From assembly GCF_002939945.1 (NCBI RefSeq), contig NZ_MDEB01000001.1, positions 310,001 through 374,000 of the forward strand: DNA of 64,000 nt, written 5' to 3'. The notes beneath the pieces are model-generated. The model had not been told where the DNA came from, did not search any database, and saw nothing but the letters and a program-made list of their open reading frames with translations. Positions 31,112 through 40,316 of the stretch are shown in pieces. The position numbers and the translations under genes are program-made. How positions within the stretch are numbered: position 1 is the stretch's first letter; every line of letters begins with the position of its first letter. Origin of the DNA: Xanthomonas arboricola pv. populi. GTDB lineage: Bacteria > Pseudomonadota > Gammaproteobacteria > Xanthomonadales > Xanthomonadaceae.

Positions 31112-32146
31112 ATGACTCACGATCTCAACGACACCCTGATCTTCGTCAAGGTGGTCGAACAAGGCAGCTTCATCGCCGCCGCCAACGCGCTCGGCCTGCC
31201 CAAGACCACCGTCAGCCGCAAGGTGCAGGAACTGGAAACCCGGTTGGGTGCCCGCCTGCTGCACCGGACCACGCGCCGCATCGGCCTGACCGAGGCCGGC
31301 TCGGTCTATCACGAACATTGCCAGCGCATCGCACGCGAACTGGAAGAAGCCGAGAGCGCCGTCGGGCAACTGCAGTCCGGTCCACGCGGCTGGCTGCGCT
31401 TCACCGTGCCCTACTCACTGGGCATCACCTGGATCGCGCCGTTGCTGGGCGAGTTCCATGCGCAGTACCCGGAAATCCAGCTGGACATGCATCTGGGCAA
31501 CGAGAAGCTGGACCTGATCGGTGGTGAAGCCGATCTGGCACTGCGCGTCGGCGCCCTGCCCGATTCCAATCTGGTCGCGCGCAAGCTCGGCAGCCTGCGC
31601 ACGCAGGTCTTCGCCAGCCCTTCCTACATCGAGCGCTATGGCGAGCCGTTGCATCCGGACGAGCTGCAGTTCCATCGCACGCTGGCGCTGCGCAAGAACC
31701 GCAACGTGCACAACAACCGCTTTTTCTGGTCGCTCAGCGACGGCAGCGATGTGCGCGATTTCCCGGTCAATCCGTTGATGGTGGCCAACGATCCGGCTGC
31801 GCTCAATGGCGCGGTGTTATGCGGCGAAGGCTTGCTGTTGACCGGCGATGTGATGGCCAAGCCATTCGTGCAATCGGGTCTGGTCCGCCGGGTGCTCGCG
31901 GGTTGGACCGGGCCGGAGGTGGACTTCAACGCGGTGTTCGCCGGCGGCCGTCTGGTTTCGCCGAAAGTGCGCGCCTTCGTGGACTTCCTGGTGACGCGGA
32001 TGAACTTCGATGCGGACTACATGATGGCGCAGTGCCCTGCACGTCTGGCGGCACAGAAGGCCGACAACGATGCGAAGATCGAAATCGGCGCAGACGTAAA
32101 ATTGCGTGCAGAAGGCAAGCGCATCCTGGAAAACGTCACGGCATAG
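31112..32146 (+). CDS. LysR-family transcriptional regulator
   Basis: 344 residues. An N-terminal winged helix-turn-helix (LIFVKVVEQGSFIAAANALGLPKTTVSRKVQELETRLG region, 8-44) and a linker helix, then a type 2 periplasmic-binding effector domain (about 92-300). The C-terminal 40 residues are polar. It is transcribed away from the MexEF-OprN-like operon, the place of MexT/BpeT-type activators, so it probably controls that pump. GGAAGG lies upstream of the ATG. Confidence 0.93.
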   Translation: MTHDLNDTLIFVKVVEQGSFIAAANALGLPKTTVSRKVQELETRLGARLLHRTTRRIGLTEAGSVYHEHCQRIARELEEAESAVGQLQSGPRGWLRFTVPYSLGITWIAPLLGEFHAQYPEIQLDMHLGNEKLDLIGGEADLALRVGALPDSNLVARKLGSLRTQVFASPSYIERYGEPLHPDELQFHRTLALRKNRNVHNNRFFWSLSDGSDVRDFPVNPLMVANDPAALNGAVLCGEGLLLTGDVMAKPFVQSGLVRRVLAGWTGPEVDFNAVFAGGRLVSPKVRAFVDFLVTRMNFDADYMMAQCPARLAAQKADNDAKIEIGADVKLRAEGKRILENVTA

Positions 32147-32209
32147 TCCGCACTCCGTTATTCGCCCATAGGCGTAAGTCAAAAGCCTAGTTGATCGAGT
32201 GCGCGCTGC

Positions 32210-32298
32210 CCTTGCCGCTTGCGGGACACGCCGTGAATCCGTCCCTGGAGGCTCGGTGGCGGCATCCATGCCGCCACACGGTCCCGCAACCGGCAAGG
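32210..32298. repeat. Hairpin repeat element A
   Basis: 89 bp bounded by CCTTGCCGCTTGCGGGAC (32210-32227) and GTCCCGCAACCGGCAAGG (32281-32298), which pair over 17 of 18 bases. Inside is a perfect hairpin GGCGGCAT-CC-ATGCCGCC. The core shares most bases with the reverse complement of element B. It lies in the gap between LysR and the OmpA-like gene. Confidence 0.7.
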
Positions 32299-32505
32299 AC
32301 ACCGCACCAGAAAGTTGGTCGGCGGCTTTTGAAAGCTTATTGCTCGGCTTGCGGTAGTAGATGAGACGTTTGTAAGTTGCATGTTGAAAGCATGTCTGCT
32401 GCTCGGCTGGCGATATGAAATGGTGAGACGCTGGTCGAACGCACAGTGATCCGCCCAACGCACCTCATGCTCTGCTTGCAAATATGCACATCGACCATCC
32501 CGACC
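32299..32505. other. Gap between repeat elements A and B
   Basis: No gene that I can support. The sequence is less GC-rich than its surroundings and carries only short, unconvincing open frames on the minus strand. It may be the inner part of a larger composite element bounded by A and B. Confidence 0.4.
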
Positions 32506-32613
32506 GGCCTTTGTCCGCCCATCGTCGCGGGACCTTGAGCGGCATGGATGCCGCGTAAGAGCCTACAAGGACGTACTTGCGGCGTGTCCTGCGATGGTGG
32601 GCGGGCAAGGGCC
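32506..32613. repeat. Hairpin repeat element B (inverted relative to A)
   Basis: 108 bp with 28-base ends (32506-32533 and 32586-32613) that pair over 23 positions; the other five are G-U compatible when read as RNA. The inside carries GCGGCAT-GG-ATGCCGC. Its reverse complement matches element A through GGACACGCCG, CGTCC, AGGCTC, GCGGCATCCATGCCGC and GGTCCCGC. The conserved stem with wobble changes suggests that RNA structure is kept. Confidence 0.7.
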
Positions 32614-32680
32614 CTGCTGAAAACCCGCAGATCGGCAGCTTTGCACTCGACGCGCGCTTGATCAACAAAATTTGCAGCGC

Positions 32681-32707
32681 AAAAAACGGGCCGCTTTCGC
32701 GGCCCGT
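32681..32707 (-). terminator. Terminator of the OmpA-like gene
   Basis: On the minus strand ACGGGCCGC, loop GAAA, GCGGCCCGT, then a run of T (32681-32686 as A on the plus strand). It lies 56 bp past the OmpA-like stop and is a textbook intrinsic terminator. Confidence 0.9.
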
Positions 32708-32762
32708 CTTGGTTACTGATCGCGGCTCTTCAATCGACTCGCCACGATTCAGTGCGGCAAAC

Positions 32763-33488
32763 TCAACGCATGCCCGTGTTGTTGCCGGCACCCTCGGAGC
32801 GCAGCGGGATCAGGCGGATTTCGACGCGGCGGTTCTGTGCGCGGCCGGCATCGGTGCTGTTGTCGGCGATCGGGTAACGCTTGCCGGCGCCCATGGTTTC
32901 CATGCGCTCGCGCTGCACGCCTTGTGCGGTCAGATACTGCGCGACCGCACCGGCGCGTTCTTCGGACAGGCGCTGGTTGACCGCGTCGCTGCCGACGCTG
33001 TCGGTATGACCGACCACTTCCACCATGGTCTGGTTGTACTCGCGCAGTGTGGACGCCACGCCATTGAGCGCGCTGTAGAACTGCGGCTTCAATGCAGACT
33101 TGCCGAAGTCGAAGGTGATGCCGTCGGGCAGGTTCAGGGTGATGTTGTCGCCCTGGCGCTGCACTTCGATACCGGTGTTGGCGGTGCGCTCACGCAGTGC
33201 GCGCTCCTGGCGATCCTGGTACTGGCCAACCGCCGCGCCGCTGAGCGCGCCGATGCCGGCACCGACCATCGCATGCTGACGCCGCTCGGTGGCGCTGTCG
33301 CCGGTCAGCAGACCAGCGGCCACACCGATCGCGGTGCCGATCAGCGCGTTGCGGCCGGTGCGGTTCTGCTGTTGGGTCTGCTCGCCGTACTGGTCGCGCT
33401 GCACATACGAGCCGCCGGTGGCGCAGGCGGACAACGCGATGGCGCTGGCCAGGGCAACGGCAAGGCTCTTGGTGGCTGCTGGGGACAT
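32763..33488 (-). CDS. OmpA-family lipoprotein with glycine zipper
   Basis: 241 residues. Lipoprotein signal with ALSAC (Cys22), a glycine-zipper segment (LIGTAIGVAAGLLTG, MVGAGIGALSGAAVG, about 50-90), then an OmpA-like peptidoglycan-binding domain: FDFGKSALKP, VVGHTDSVGSDAVNQRLSEERA and NRRVEIRL. It should anchor the outer membrane to peptidoglycan. Single gene with its own terminator (32681-32707). Confidence 0.93.
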   Translation of the reverse strand: MSPAATKSLAVALASAIALSACATGGSYVQRDQYGEQTQQQNRTGRNALIGTAIGVAAGLLTGDSATERRQHAMVGAGIGALSGAAVGQYQDRQERALRERTANTGIEVQRQGDNITLNLPDGITFDFGKSALKPQFYSALNGVASTLREYNQTMVEVVGHTDSVGSDAVNQRLSEERAGAVAQYLTAQGVQRERMETMGAGKRYPIADNSTDAGRAQNRRVEIRLIPLRSEGAGNNTGMR

Positions 33489-33776
33489 GGGGTTCTCCTA
33501 TGGCCGGACCATCCGGCACTCAATCGTGTCGGCGAGGATAAACAGGCCAACGCGACTGGCGCATGATGAAACCGGCCCTCGATCGCACGCGGCTAGTGCT
33601 GCATTCAGGAAAACGTTTTCTGCTGGATAGCGACATGCACACGCGTAACGCACTCGCTGGCGTACGACACAAGCGTCGCAGCGCGCGCATGCAATGCCTC
33701 AGCCTTGCAAAACAAAAGCGCAGAACGCGCGCATCGGGGACCACGCAGTCCAGCTGTCGCTCGCGCTGGCGCGCGC

Positions 33777-35195
33777 TTATCCGCGCGTTTTCGCATACGC
33801 CGCCAATGCCGCATCGCGGCCTTCGGCCAAGCCGATGATCGGCGTGCGCGGATATTCCGGTGCCAGACGCGCCAACGACAACGGATGCAGCCACGGCGCG
33901 AAGCGCTCCTTCACCGCAAGCTTGCCGAGTTCCGGTATCCAACGGGTGATGTAGCTTGCCTGCGGATCGAACTTCTCCGCCTGGGTGACCGGGTTGAACA
34001 CGCGGAAGTACGGCGCTGCATCGGCGCCGGTACCGGCCACCCATTGCCAACCCAATGTGTTGTTGGCCAGGTCCGCATCCACCAAGGTGTCCCAGAACCA
34101 GCGCGCGCCTTCGATCCAGTGCACGCGCAGATGCTTGCACAACAGGCTCGCCACGATCATGCGCACGCGGTTGTGCATCCAGCCGGTGTGCCAGAGCTGG
34201 CGCATGCCGGCATCGACGATCGGAATGCCGGTGCGGCCACGCTGCCAGGCCTGCAATGCGACCGGGTCCAGCTTGGCCCAGTCGAAGCCTTCAAAGCGCG
34301 GGTTGAGATTCTGGTTGGTGGTGTCGGGAAAATGGTGCAGCAGGTGATACGCAAAGTCGCGCCAACCCAATTGCCGGATATAGCCGTCGATTTCCGCAGC
34401 GTTGCGTGCGTTGCGGTTGGCTTCCAGCATGCTGGCGATCCGCCATGGCGCGATCTCGCCGAAGTGCAGATGCGGCGACAGCTGCGAGGTGCCAACCCGG
34501 TCGGGCCGGTCGCGGTTTTCGCGATAACCGGACAGCGCGCCATCGATGAAGATCTCCAGCATCTCGTGCGCGCCGGCCTCGCCGGGCTGCCAGTGCTCCC
34601 AGAAACCTTTATCCCAGTCCAGCGCCGGCAGCAACCCGAGCGTGTCCAGCGCAACGGTCTTCAAGTGCGCAGGCAACGGCGGCAGGCTGCGCGGTGCCGG
34701 CGCGGCAGCCGGCAACTGCAGCTGCGTGAGCGCATTGCGCCAGAACGGGGTAAACACCTTGTATGGACCGCCCTGCTGCGTCGTCAACTGCCACGGTTCG
34801 AACATCAGTGCGGAGTTGCAGCTGTGTACCTCGATCCCGCGCTCGCGCAAGGTACGCTTGATCTGCGCATCACGCGGCTGCGTGGCCGGCTCGTATTTGC
34901 GGTTCCAGTACACCGCCACCGCCCTGGTCTGCGCGATCACCTCATCCAGTACCTGCACGCTGTCACCGGCACGAACCACCAGGCCGCTGCCCAGCGCGCG
35001 CAAGGCCGCATCCAGCGCCGCGAGCGAGCGATGCCGCCAGCTCCGCGAGGCGGCGCCGGGTGTCCACTCGCCTTCTTCGTGCGGCGCATCGATATACAGC
35101 GGAACCGGGTGATGTCCCGCATCCAGCGCAGCCTGCAAGGCCGGGTTGTCTTCCAGGCGCAGATCGCGACGGAACCAGACGATGGCGTAGGACAT
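33777..35195 (-). CDS. phr: Deoxyribodipyrimidine photolyase
   Basis: 472 residues, full length for class I CPD photolyases. The N-terminal antenna domain begins YAIVWFRRDLRLEDNPAL; the FAD domain carries TSQLSPHLHFGEI, GWRDFAYHLLHHFP, the Trp-containing GWMHNRVRMIVASLLCKHL and WDTLVDADLANNTLGWQWVAG-type region. It splits UV-made cyclobutane pyrimidine dimers using light. It has its own transcription unit, with about 290 bp of featureless gap after it. Confidence 0.95.
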   Translation of the reverse strand: MSYAIVWFRRDLRLEDNPALQAALDAGHHPVPLYIDAPHEEGEWTPGAASRSWRHRSLAALDAALRALGSGLVVRAGDSVQVLDEVIAQTRAVAVYWNRKYEPATQPRDAQIKRTLRERGIEVHSCNSALMFEPWQLTTQQGGPYKVFTPFWRNALTQLQLPAAAPAPRSLPPLPAHLKTVALDTLGLLPALDWDKGFWEHWQPGEAGAHEMLEIFIDGALSGYRENRDRPDRVGTSQLSPHLHFGEIAPWRIASMLEANRNARNAAEIDGYIRQLGWRDFAYHLLHHFPDTTNQNLNPRFEGFDWAKLDPVALQAWQRGRTGIPIVDAGMRQLWHTGWMHNRVRMIVASLLCKHLRVHWIEGARWFWDTLVDADLANNTLGWQWVAGTGADAAPYFRVFNPVTQAEKFDPQASYITRWIPELGKLAVKERFAPWLHPLSLARLAPEYPRTPIIGLAEGRDAALAAYAKTRG

Positions 35196-35297
35196 ACAAG
35201 CTCGGCAGCGACGATGAGGCGCGCAGGATAAGCCAGCAACTGCAACGATGGCGCGATGCCGCAGCGACGCATTGCCGCCCGGCAGCGCGCATCAGGC

Positions 35298-36725
35298 TTA
35301 CTCGAAACTCCCCACCGAATCGTGGGCCAGATTGTCGAAACGGGTGTATTCGCCGAAGAATTTGAGCTTGCACGAACCGGTCGGCCCACCGCGGTGCTTG
35401 CCGATGATGATCTCGGCCAGGCCCTTGTCCGGCGAATTTTCCTTGTTGTAATAGTCGTCGCGGTAGATGAACACGATCATGTCCGCGTCCTGCTCGATCG
35501 CGCCGGATTCACGCAAGTCGGCCATCACCGGACGCTTGTCGGTACGGGTTTCCAGCGAGCGGTTGAGCTGCGACAACGCGATCACCGGCACGTTGAGCTC
35601 CTTGGCCAGGCCCTTGAGCGAACGCGAGATCTCCGAAATTTCGGTCGCACGGTTTTCGCTGTTGCCCGGCACCGACATCAGCTGCAGGTAGTCGATGACG
35701 ATCAGGCCCAGGTCGTGCTCGCGCTTGAGTCGGCGGCACTTGGAACGCAGCACTTCCGGCGACACGCCCGGCGTGTCGTCGATGAAGATCTTGGTTTCCT
35801 TCAGCATCTTGATCGCGCCGGTCACACGCGCCCAGTCCTCGTCTTCCAGCGCGCCGGTGCGCAACCGTTGCGCGTTGATGCGGCCGTTGGACGAGATCAG
35901 GCGCATCGCCAGCTGCGATGCCGACATTTCCATCGAGAACACCGCCACGCCCTTCTTGGATTTGATCGCGGCGTATTCGGCGATATTCAGCGCAAAGGTG
36001 GTCTTGCCCATCGCCGGACGCGCGGCCAGGATGATCAGGTCGGTCGGCTGCAGACCGGAGGTCATCGCGTCGAAATCGTTGTAGCCGGTCGGCAGGCCGG
36101 TGATGTTGCCGCCGTTTTCGAAACGGCTGCGCAATTCCTCGAAGGCGTCCTTCAACGCGCCCGGCATCGCCACGAAGTCGGTGCGCCCGCGCGCGCCGGC
36201 CTCGGCGATCTTGAACACCGCCTTTTCCGCCGACGACAGCAACTCCACGCTTTCGCGGCCCTCGGGCTGGAAGCCGTCGTTGACGATGGTGGTGCCCACT
36301 TCGATCAGCTGCCGCAACACCGCCTTGTCGCGCACGATCTCCGCGTACGCTGCGATATTGGCTGCCGAGGGCGTGGTGCTGGCCAGTTCGATCAGGTACG
36401 CGCCATCGCCCACCTGTTCCAGCTTGCCCTGCGACTCGAACCACTCGCCCAGGGTCACCGCATCGAAGGGGCGGTCCTTCTCGTTCAGTTCGCGAATCGC
36501 GCGGTAGATCAGCCGGTGATCGCGGCGGTAGAAGTCGTTGTCGGTGAGCTGGTCGTTGACCCGATCGAACGCATCCGGCGCCAACATCAATCCACCGAGC
36601 ACGGCCTGCTCGGCCTCGACCGAATGCGGCGGCACCCGCAACTGGTCAAGCCGCGGCTCGGGACGATCGTAATCGTCGTCGCGATCGCGATTGCGCTTGG
36701 AACGGAAACCAGGACGAGCGGACAT
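35298..36725 (-). CDS. dnaB: Host replicative DNA helicase DnaB
   Basis: 475 residues from the ATG at 36725 (a TTG at 36731 would add two). N-terminal domain from PPHSVEAEQAVLGGLML, linker, then the RecA-like domain with ARPAMGKTTFALN (Walker A), GLIVIDYLQLM (Walker B), SQLNRSLETR and the Arg-finger region. Normal length for bacterial DnaB, so this is the chromosomal fork helicase. The prophage at the left edge carries its own close relative (890-2419), so two full DnaB-type genes lie 33 kb apart. Confidence 0.97.
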   Translation of the reverse strand: MSARPGFRSKRNRDRDDDYDRPEPRLDQLRVPPHSVEAEQAVLGGLMLAPDAFDRVNDQLTDNDFYRRDHRLIYRAIRELNEKDRPFDAVTLGEWFESQGKLEQVGDGAYLIELASTTPSAANIAAYAEIVRDKAVLRQLIEVGTTIVNDGFQPEGRESVELLSSAEKAVFKIAEAGARGRTDFVAMPGALKDAFEELRSRFENGGNITGLPTGYNDFDAMTSGLQPTDLIILAARPAMGKTTFALNIAEYAAIKSKKGVAVFSMEMSASQLAMRLISSNGRINAQRLRTGALEDEDWARVTGAIKMLKETKIFIDDTPGVSPEVLRSKCRRLKREHDLGLIVIDYLQLMSVPGNSENRATEISEISRSLKGLAKELNVPVIALSQLNRSLETRTDKRPVMADLRESGAIEQDADMIVFIYRDDYYNKENSPDKGLAEIIIGKHRGGPTGSCKLKFFGEYTRFDNLAHDSVGSFE

Positions 36726-36947
36726 GGACAAACAGACCTGACACGAGGGAGACGAGGGCAGGAAGCATAGTCATCGGCGGCGCCGACGACCATGCACAAC
36801 TCTGTGGATAACTGGTGGACAGCCGGTGCATCAACGTTCTACGCGCCGGCTGTCGCAACCGCCGAGACGCTTGCCGCGCCAGGGCTTCCACCGCACCACC
36901 GGCAGCCGTCGGCGGCTGCCTACGGGCCCACCGCCGCTGTGATCAAC

Positions 36948-37502
36948 TCAGCGCTTGCGCTGTTCGATCAGGCCCAGGAAGGCGTCGACAAACCCCTGCA
37001 GGAACTTGCGACTGCCGGCGTTGGCGACCTGATCGTCGGCATCGAACAGGCCGTCCTTGTACTGCAGGAAGACCTCCGGCTGGCCGAGCACCTGCATGTC
37101 CAGATACGACAGCACATTGCGCAGATGCTGCTGCGCGGTGGCGGTGCCGATCGCCCCGACCGAGATGCCGACCACGGCGGCCGGCTTGCCCGCAAATGCG
37201 CTGTCGCCGTAGGGACGCGAGCCGGTATCGAGCGCGTTCTTGAGCACGCCGGGGATCGAGCGGTTGTATTCGGGAGTCACGAACAGCACCGCGTCCGCCG
37301 CCCGGATTTGCTGCTTCAGACGCGTGCCTTCAGCAGGAAAATCGCCGTCGCGGTCCTGGTTGTACAGCGGGATGTCGCCGATCTCCAGATACTCGAACAC
37401 GGCCTTGTCGCCGGCCAGATGCTCCAGCGCGTGCGCCAGTTGGCGGTTGTAGGACGCTGCACGCAGGCTGCCGACCAGTACGGCGATAGTGATCTTGCTC
37501 AT
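36948..37502 (-). CDS. NAD(P)H-dependent FMN reductase (ChrR/YieF type)
   Basis: 184 residues. Flavodoxin-like fold with the FMN loop VGSLRAASYNRQLA at the start, TPEYNRSIPGVLKNALD (78-94) and GISVGAIGTATAQ. By family a soluble quinone/chromate-type reductase that protects from oxidative stress. It stands alone; the next gene upstream is dnaB, on the same strand after a 222-bp gap. Confidence 0.9.
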   Translation of the reverse strand: MSKITIAVLVGSLRAASYNRQLAHALEHLAGDKAVFEYLEIGDIPLYNQDRDGDFPAEGTRLKQQIRAADAVLFVTPEYNRSIPGVLKNALDTGSRPYGDSAFAGKPAAVVGISVGAIGTATAQQHLRNVLSYLDMQVLGQPEVFLQYKDGLFDADDQVANAGSRKFLQGFVDAFLGLIEQRKR

Positions 37503-37576
37503 GGGAACGCTCCGTTGGGGAATCAGCGCCCTACTCTAGTCAGCCTGGCGCTCATGCCCGGTGAAGCGCGGCTGCC

Positions 37577-39517
37577 TCAGCGGCCGATCGCGGCGCGTTG
37601 CGCGCGCCAATGCGCCTGCCAGGCCTGGAACATCAGCACCGTCCACAGGTGCGTATGCCATTTGCGCTCGCCGCCGTTGAAGTCGCGCCACAGCCCGGCC
37701 ACGGTGTCGGCGGCGAACACGCCGTCGCGCTCCAGCGCGGCATGCGCCAGCAGATCGTCGGCCCAGCCGTGCAGGTCGCCGCGCAGCCAGGCGCTGACCG
37801 GCGCGCCGAAGCCGCGCTTGCCGCGGTAGACCATCGGGTCGGGCAGATAGCGGCACAGCACGCGCTTGAGCAGATACTTGCTGACCCCGTCGCGGTACTT
37901 CAGCGACAGCGGCAGCGACCAGGCGAACTCGGCCACCCGCCAGTCCAGCAACGGCGCGCGCGCTTCCAGCCCCACCGCCATGGTGGTGCGGTCCACCTTG
38001 CACAACAGATCGTCGGGCAGATAGGCGGCAAAGTCGGCCAACATCATCGCGTCGGCCGGCGTGCCCGAGCCGTGCAGCGGGTCGGCCAGGCTGTAGAAAC
38101 TGTCGGGCTCGGTCGCGCCCAGCACCACCGCGGCCGGGTCGCGCCAGCGCGAAATGCGGTTGCGGTAGATGTCGCCGATGCCGCGTGCGCCGGCCTCGGC
38201 CACCAGCGCGGCCAGGCCGCCGGTGCGCGAGGACTCGCCGTTGCGGCGTGCCGCCAGCGCCATCAGCCGCCGCAGCGGCCCCGGCACCAGCCCATGCATG
38301 CGCCAGTTGCGCAGCGCACGCTGGTAACGGCCGTAGCCGAAGAACAACTCGTCGCCACCGTCGCCGGACAGCGCCACCGTCACCCCGCCACGCGCCAGCC
38401 GTGCGACCAGCGCGGTCGGCACCTGCGAGGCATCGGCGAAGGGCTCGTCGAACATGTCCGGCAGGGTCGGCACCACCGCCAGGGCGTCGGCGCCGCTGAC
38501 ATATAGCTCGGTGTGATCGGTGTGCAGGTGCGTGGCCACTTCGCGCGCCAGCGGCGCTTCGTCGTGATGCGAACCTTCGAAGCCGATGCTGAAGGTATGC
38601 ACCGGCTGGGCGCTCTGCGCCTGCATCATCGCGGTGACGATCGACGAATCGGTGCCGCCGGACAGGAACACGCCCACCGGCACGTCGGCCACCATGCGCA
38701 GCGCCACCGCATCGCGCAGCACCGCATCGAGCTGTTCCTCGGCCTGTGCATCGCTGCCGGTGAACGGCGCCGCCAGCGCGCGCTGCATCGCCTCGCGCGC
38801 GTTCCAGAACGGCTGCTGCGCCTGGTCCGGCCGATGCGCCGCCGCGCCGGCCGCCACCATCTGCGCATCCAGCCGCAGTACCCGCCCCGGCATCAACTTG
38901 AAGGTGCGCTCGTGGATGCAGGCCGGCGCCGGGATGTAGCCCAGCCGCAGCAGCAAGGTCAGCGCATTGCGATCGACGCCGTTATCGAACTCCGGATGCT
39001 GCCACAGCGCCTTGAGTTCGGAACCGAACACCAGGGTGTCGCCGGCCCAGCCGTAGTACAGCGGCTTCTTGCCGACGCGGTCGCGGGCCAGAGACAGGCA
39101 GTTGTCGCGTTCGTCCCACAACGCCAGCGCGAACATGCCGTTGCAGCGGGTCAGGGTGTCGTCCAGCCCCCACTCCACCACCGCCGCCAGCAGCACTTCG
39201 GTATCGGAATGACCACGGAAGCGGTGCCCGAGTGCGGACAGCGCCGCGCGCAGCTGCGCGAAGTTGTAGATCTCGCCGTTGTAGGCCAGCACATAACGGC
39301 CATCGGCCGAGCGCATCGGCTGATGGCCCAGCGGCGACAGATCCAGGATGCTCAAGCGTTGATGCGCCAGCGCCACGCCGGCCTGTGCATCGCACCAGGT
39401 GCCGGCATCGTCGGGGCCGCGATGACGCAAGGCGGCGCCCATCGGCCGCACCAGCGCATCGAGTTGTTCGCCATGCATGCGTGGCGAGGCCAGCAGCAGT
39501 CCAGCCAATCCGCACAT
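37577..39517 (-). CDS. asnB: Asparagine synthetase (glutamine-hydrolysing)
   Basis: 646 residues. N-terminal Ntn amidotransferase with nucleophile Cys2 (MCGLAG), RGPDDAG, and YNGEIYNF; C-terminal synthetase domain with the PP-loop SGGTDSSIV and SGDGGDELFFGY. Length fits the AsnB/AsnH group. It transfers amide nitrogen from Gln to Asp, or to another acceptor in polysaccharide pathways. It is followed 75 bp later by the FMN reductase gene; no exosortase or sugar genes are near. Confidence 0.93.
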   Translation of the reverse strand: MCGLAGLLLASPRMHGEQLDALVRPMGAALRHRGPDDAGTWCDAQAGVALAHQRLSILDLSPLGHQPMRSADGRYVLAYNGEIYNFAQLRAALSALGHRFRGHSDTEVLLAAVVEWGLDDTLTRCNGMFALALWDERDNCLSLARDRVGKKPLYYGWAGDTLVFGSELKALWQHPEFDNGVDRNALTLLLRLGYIPAPACIHERTFKLMPGRVLRLDAQMVAAGAAAHRPDQAQQPFWNAREAMQRALAAPFTGSDAQAEEQLDAVLRDAVALRMVADVPVGVFLSGGTDSSIVTAMMQAQSAQPVHTFSIGFEGSHHDEAPLAREVATHLHTDHTELYVSGADALAVVPTLPDMFDEPFADASQVPTALVARLARGGVTVALSGDGGDELFFGYGRYQRALRNWRMHGLVPGPLRRLMALAARRNGESSRTGGLAALVAEAGARGIGDIYRNRISRWRDPAAVVLGATEPDSFYSLADPLHGSGTPADAMMLADFAAYLPDDLLCKVDRTTMAVGLEARAPLLDWRVAEFAWSLPLSLKYRDGVSKYLLKRVLCRYLPDPMVYRGKRGFGAPVSAWLRGDLHGWADDLLAHAALERDGVFAADTVAGLWRDFNGGERKWHTHLWTVLMFQAWQAHWRAQRAAIGR

Positions 39518-39548
39518 CGTCAGTGCTCCCGCGCGCGACGCATGCCGC

Positions 39549-40193
39549 TCATGCCGTCACCGCGCTGGGGGCAGGTGCCGGCATCGCGATAAAACCGGGT
39601 ACCGCCTGCACGCGCTGCAGCCAGGCGCCGATCGCCGGCCAGCGCTCCAGATCGAAGCCGCCGTCCTCGGCGCAATGGGTGTAGGCAAACAGCGCGATAT
39701 CGGCGATGCCGTAGGCGCTGCCGGTAAACCAGCTGTGCTGCTGCAGATACTGCTCCATCACTGCCAGCGCCTGCTCGCCGCGGGCGCGCAGCTGCGGCAG
39801 TTCGGCGCGGCGCGCGGCATCGCGCGGCGTCCACAGGCTGATGAAACGCGCCAACGCGATAGGCGGCTCATGGCTGTATTGCTCGAAGAACATCCAGCTC
39901 AAGGCCTGCGCGCGTTGCCACGCGTCGGTGGGCAGATACGGGGTGCCTTCGGCCAGCCAGAACAGGATCGCGTTGGATTCGGTCAGCACGCGGCCGTCGT
40001 CGCGCTCCACCATCGGCACCTTGCCGTTGGGATTGATGGCCAGATACGCGGGCGTGCGGGTTTGGCCCGCGGCGCTGTCGACCTCGACCCAGTGATAGCG
40101 GCTGCCCAATTGCTCCAGCAGCAGGCGCACCTTGTAGCAGTTCCCGGAACTGGACATGCCATGGACGGTCAACGGGGGACGCACGGTCGACAT
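39549..40193 (-). CDS. Glutathione S-transferase family protein
   Basis: 214 residues from the ATG at 40193 (earlier codons are not GST-like). Thioredoxin-fold N-terminus HGMSSSGNCYKVRLLLEQLG, then NPNGKVPMVERDDGRVLTESNAILFWLAE, which binds glutathione; an all-helical C-terminal domain with GSAYGIADIALFAY. The SSSGNC start places Ser/Cys near the usual active site. Substrate unknown. Confidence 0.9.
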   Translation of the reverse strand: MSTVRPPLTVHGMSSSGNCYKVRLLLEQLGSRYHWVEVDSAAGQTRTPAYLAINPNGKVPMVERDDGRVLTESNAILFWLAEGTPYLPTDAWQRAQALSWMFFEQYSHEPPIALARFISLWTPRDAARRAELPQLRARGEQALAVMEQYLQQHSWFTGSAYGIADIALFAYTHCAEDGGFDLERWPAIGAWLQRVQAVPGFIAMPAPAPSAVTA

Positions 40194-40316
40194 CAGGCTG
40201 GCTCCGCGGCAGCAACGAGGGGCTGGCAGTGTCACAGCCCCGGGGGTCTTTGCAAAGCCCTGCAACGATTTGCTGCAAGGCATGGCCGCGGTTGCGTGCG
40301 CTGCGGGCAGCGCGGC

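Noticed and set aside
33489-33776. Small open frames between OmpA-like and photolyase genes
   Set aside because: Frames on both strands are short, overlap each other and have no ribosome-binding site; I see no gene or repeat here.
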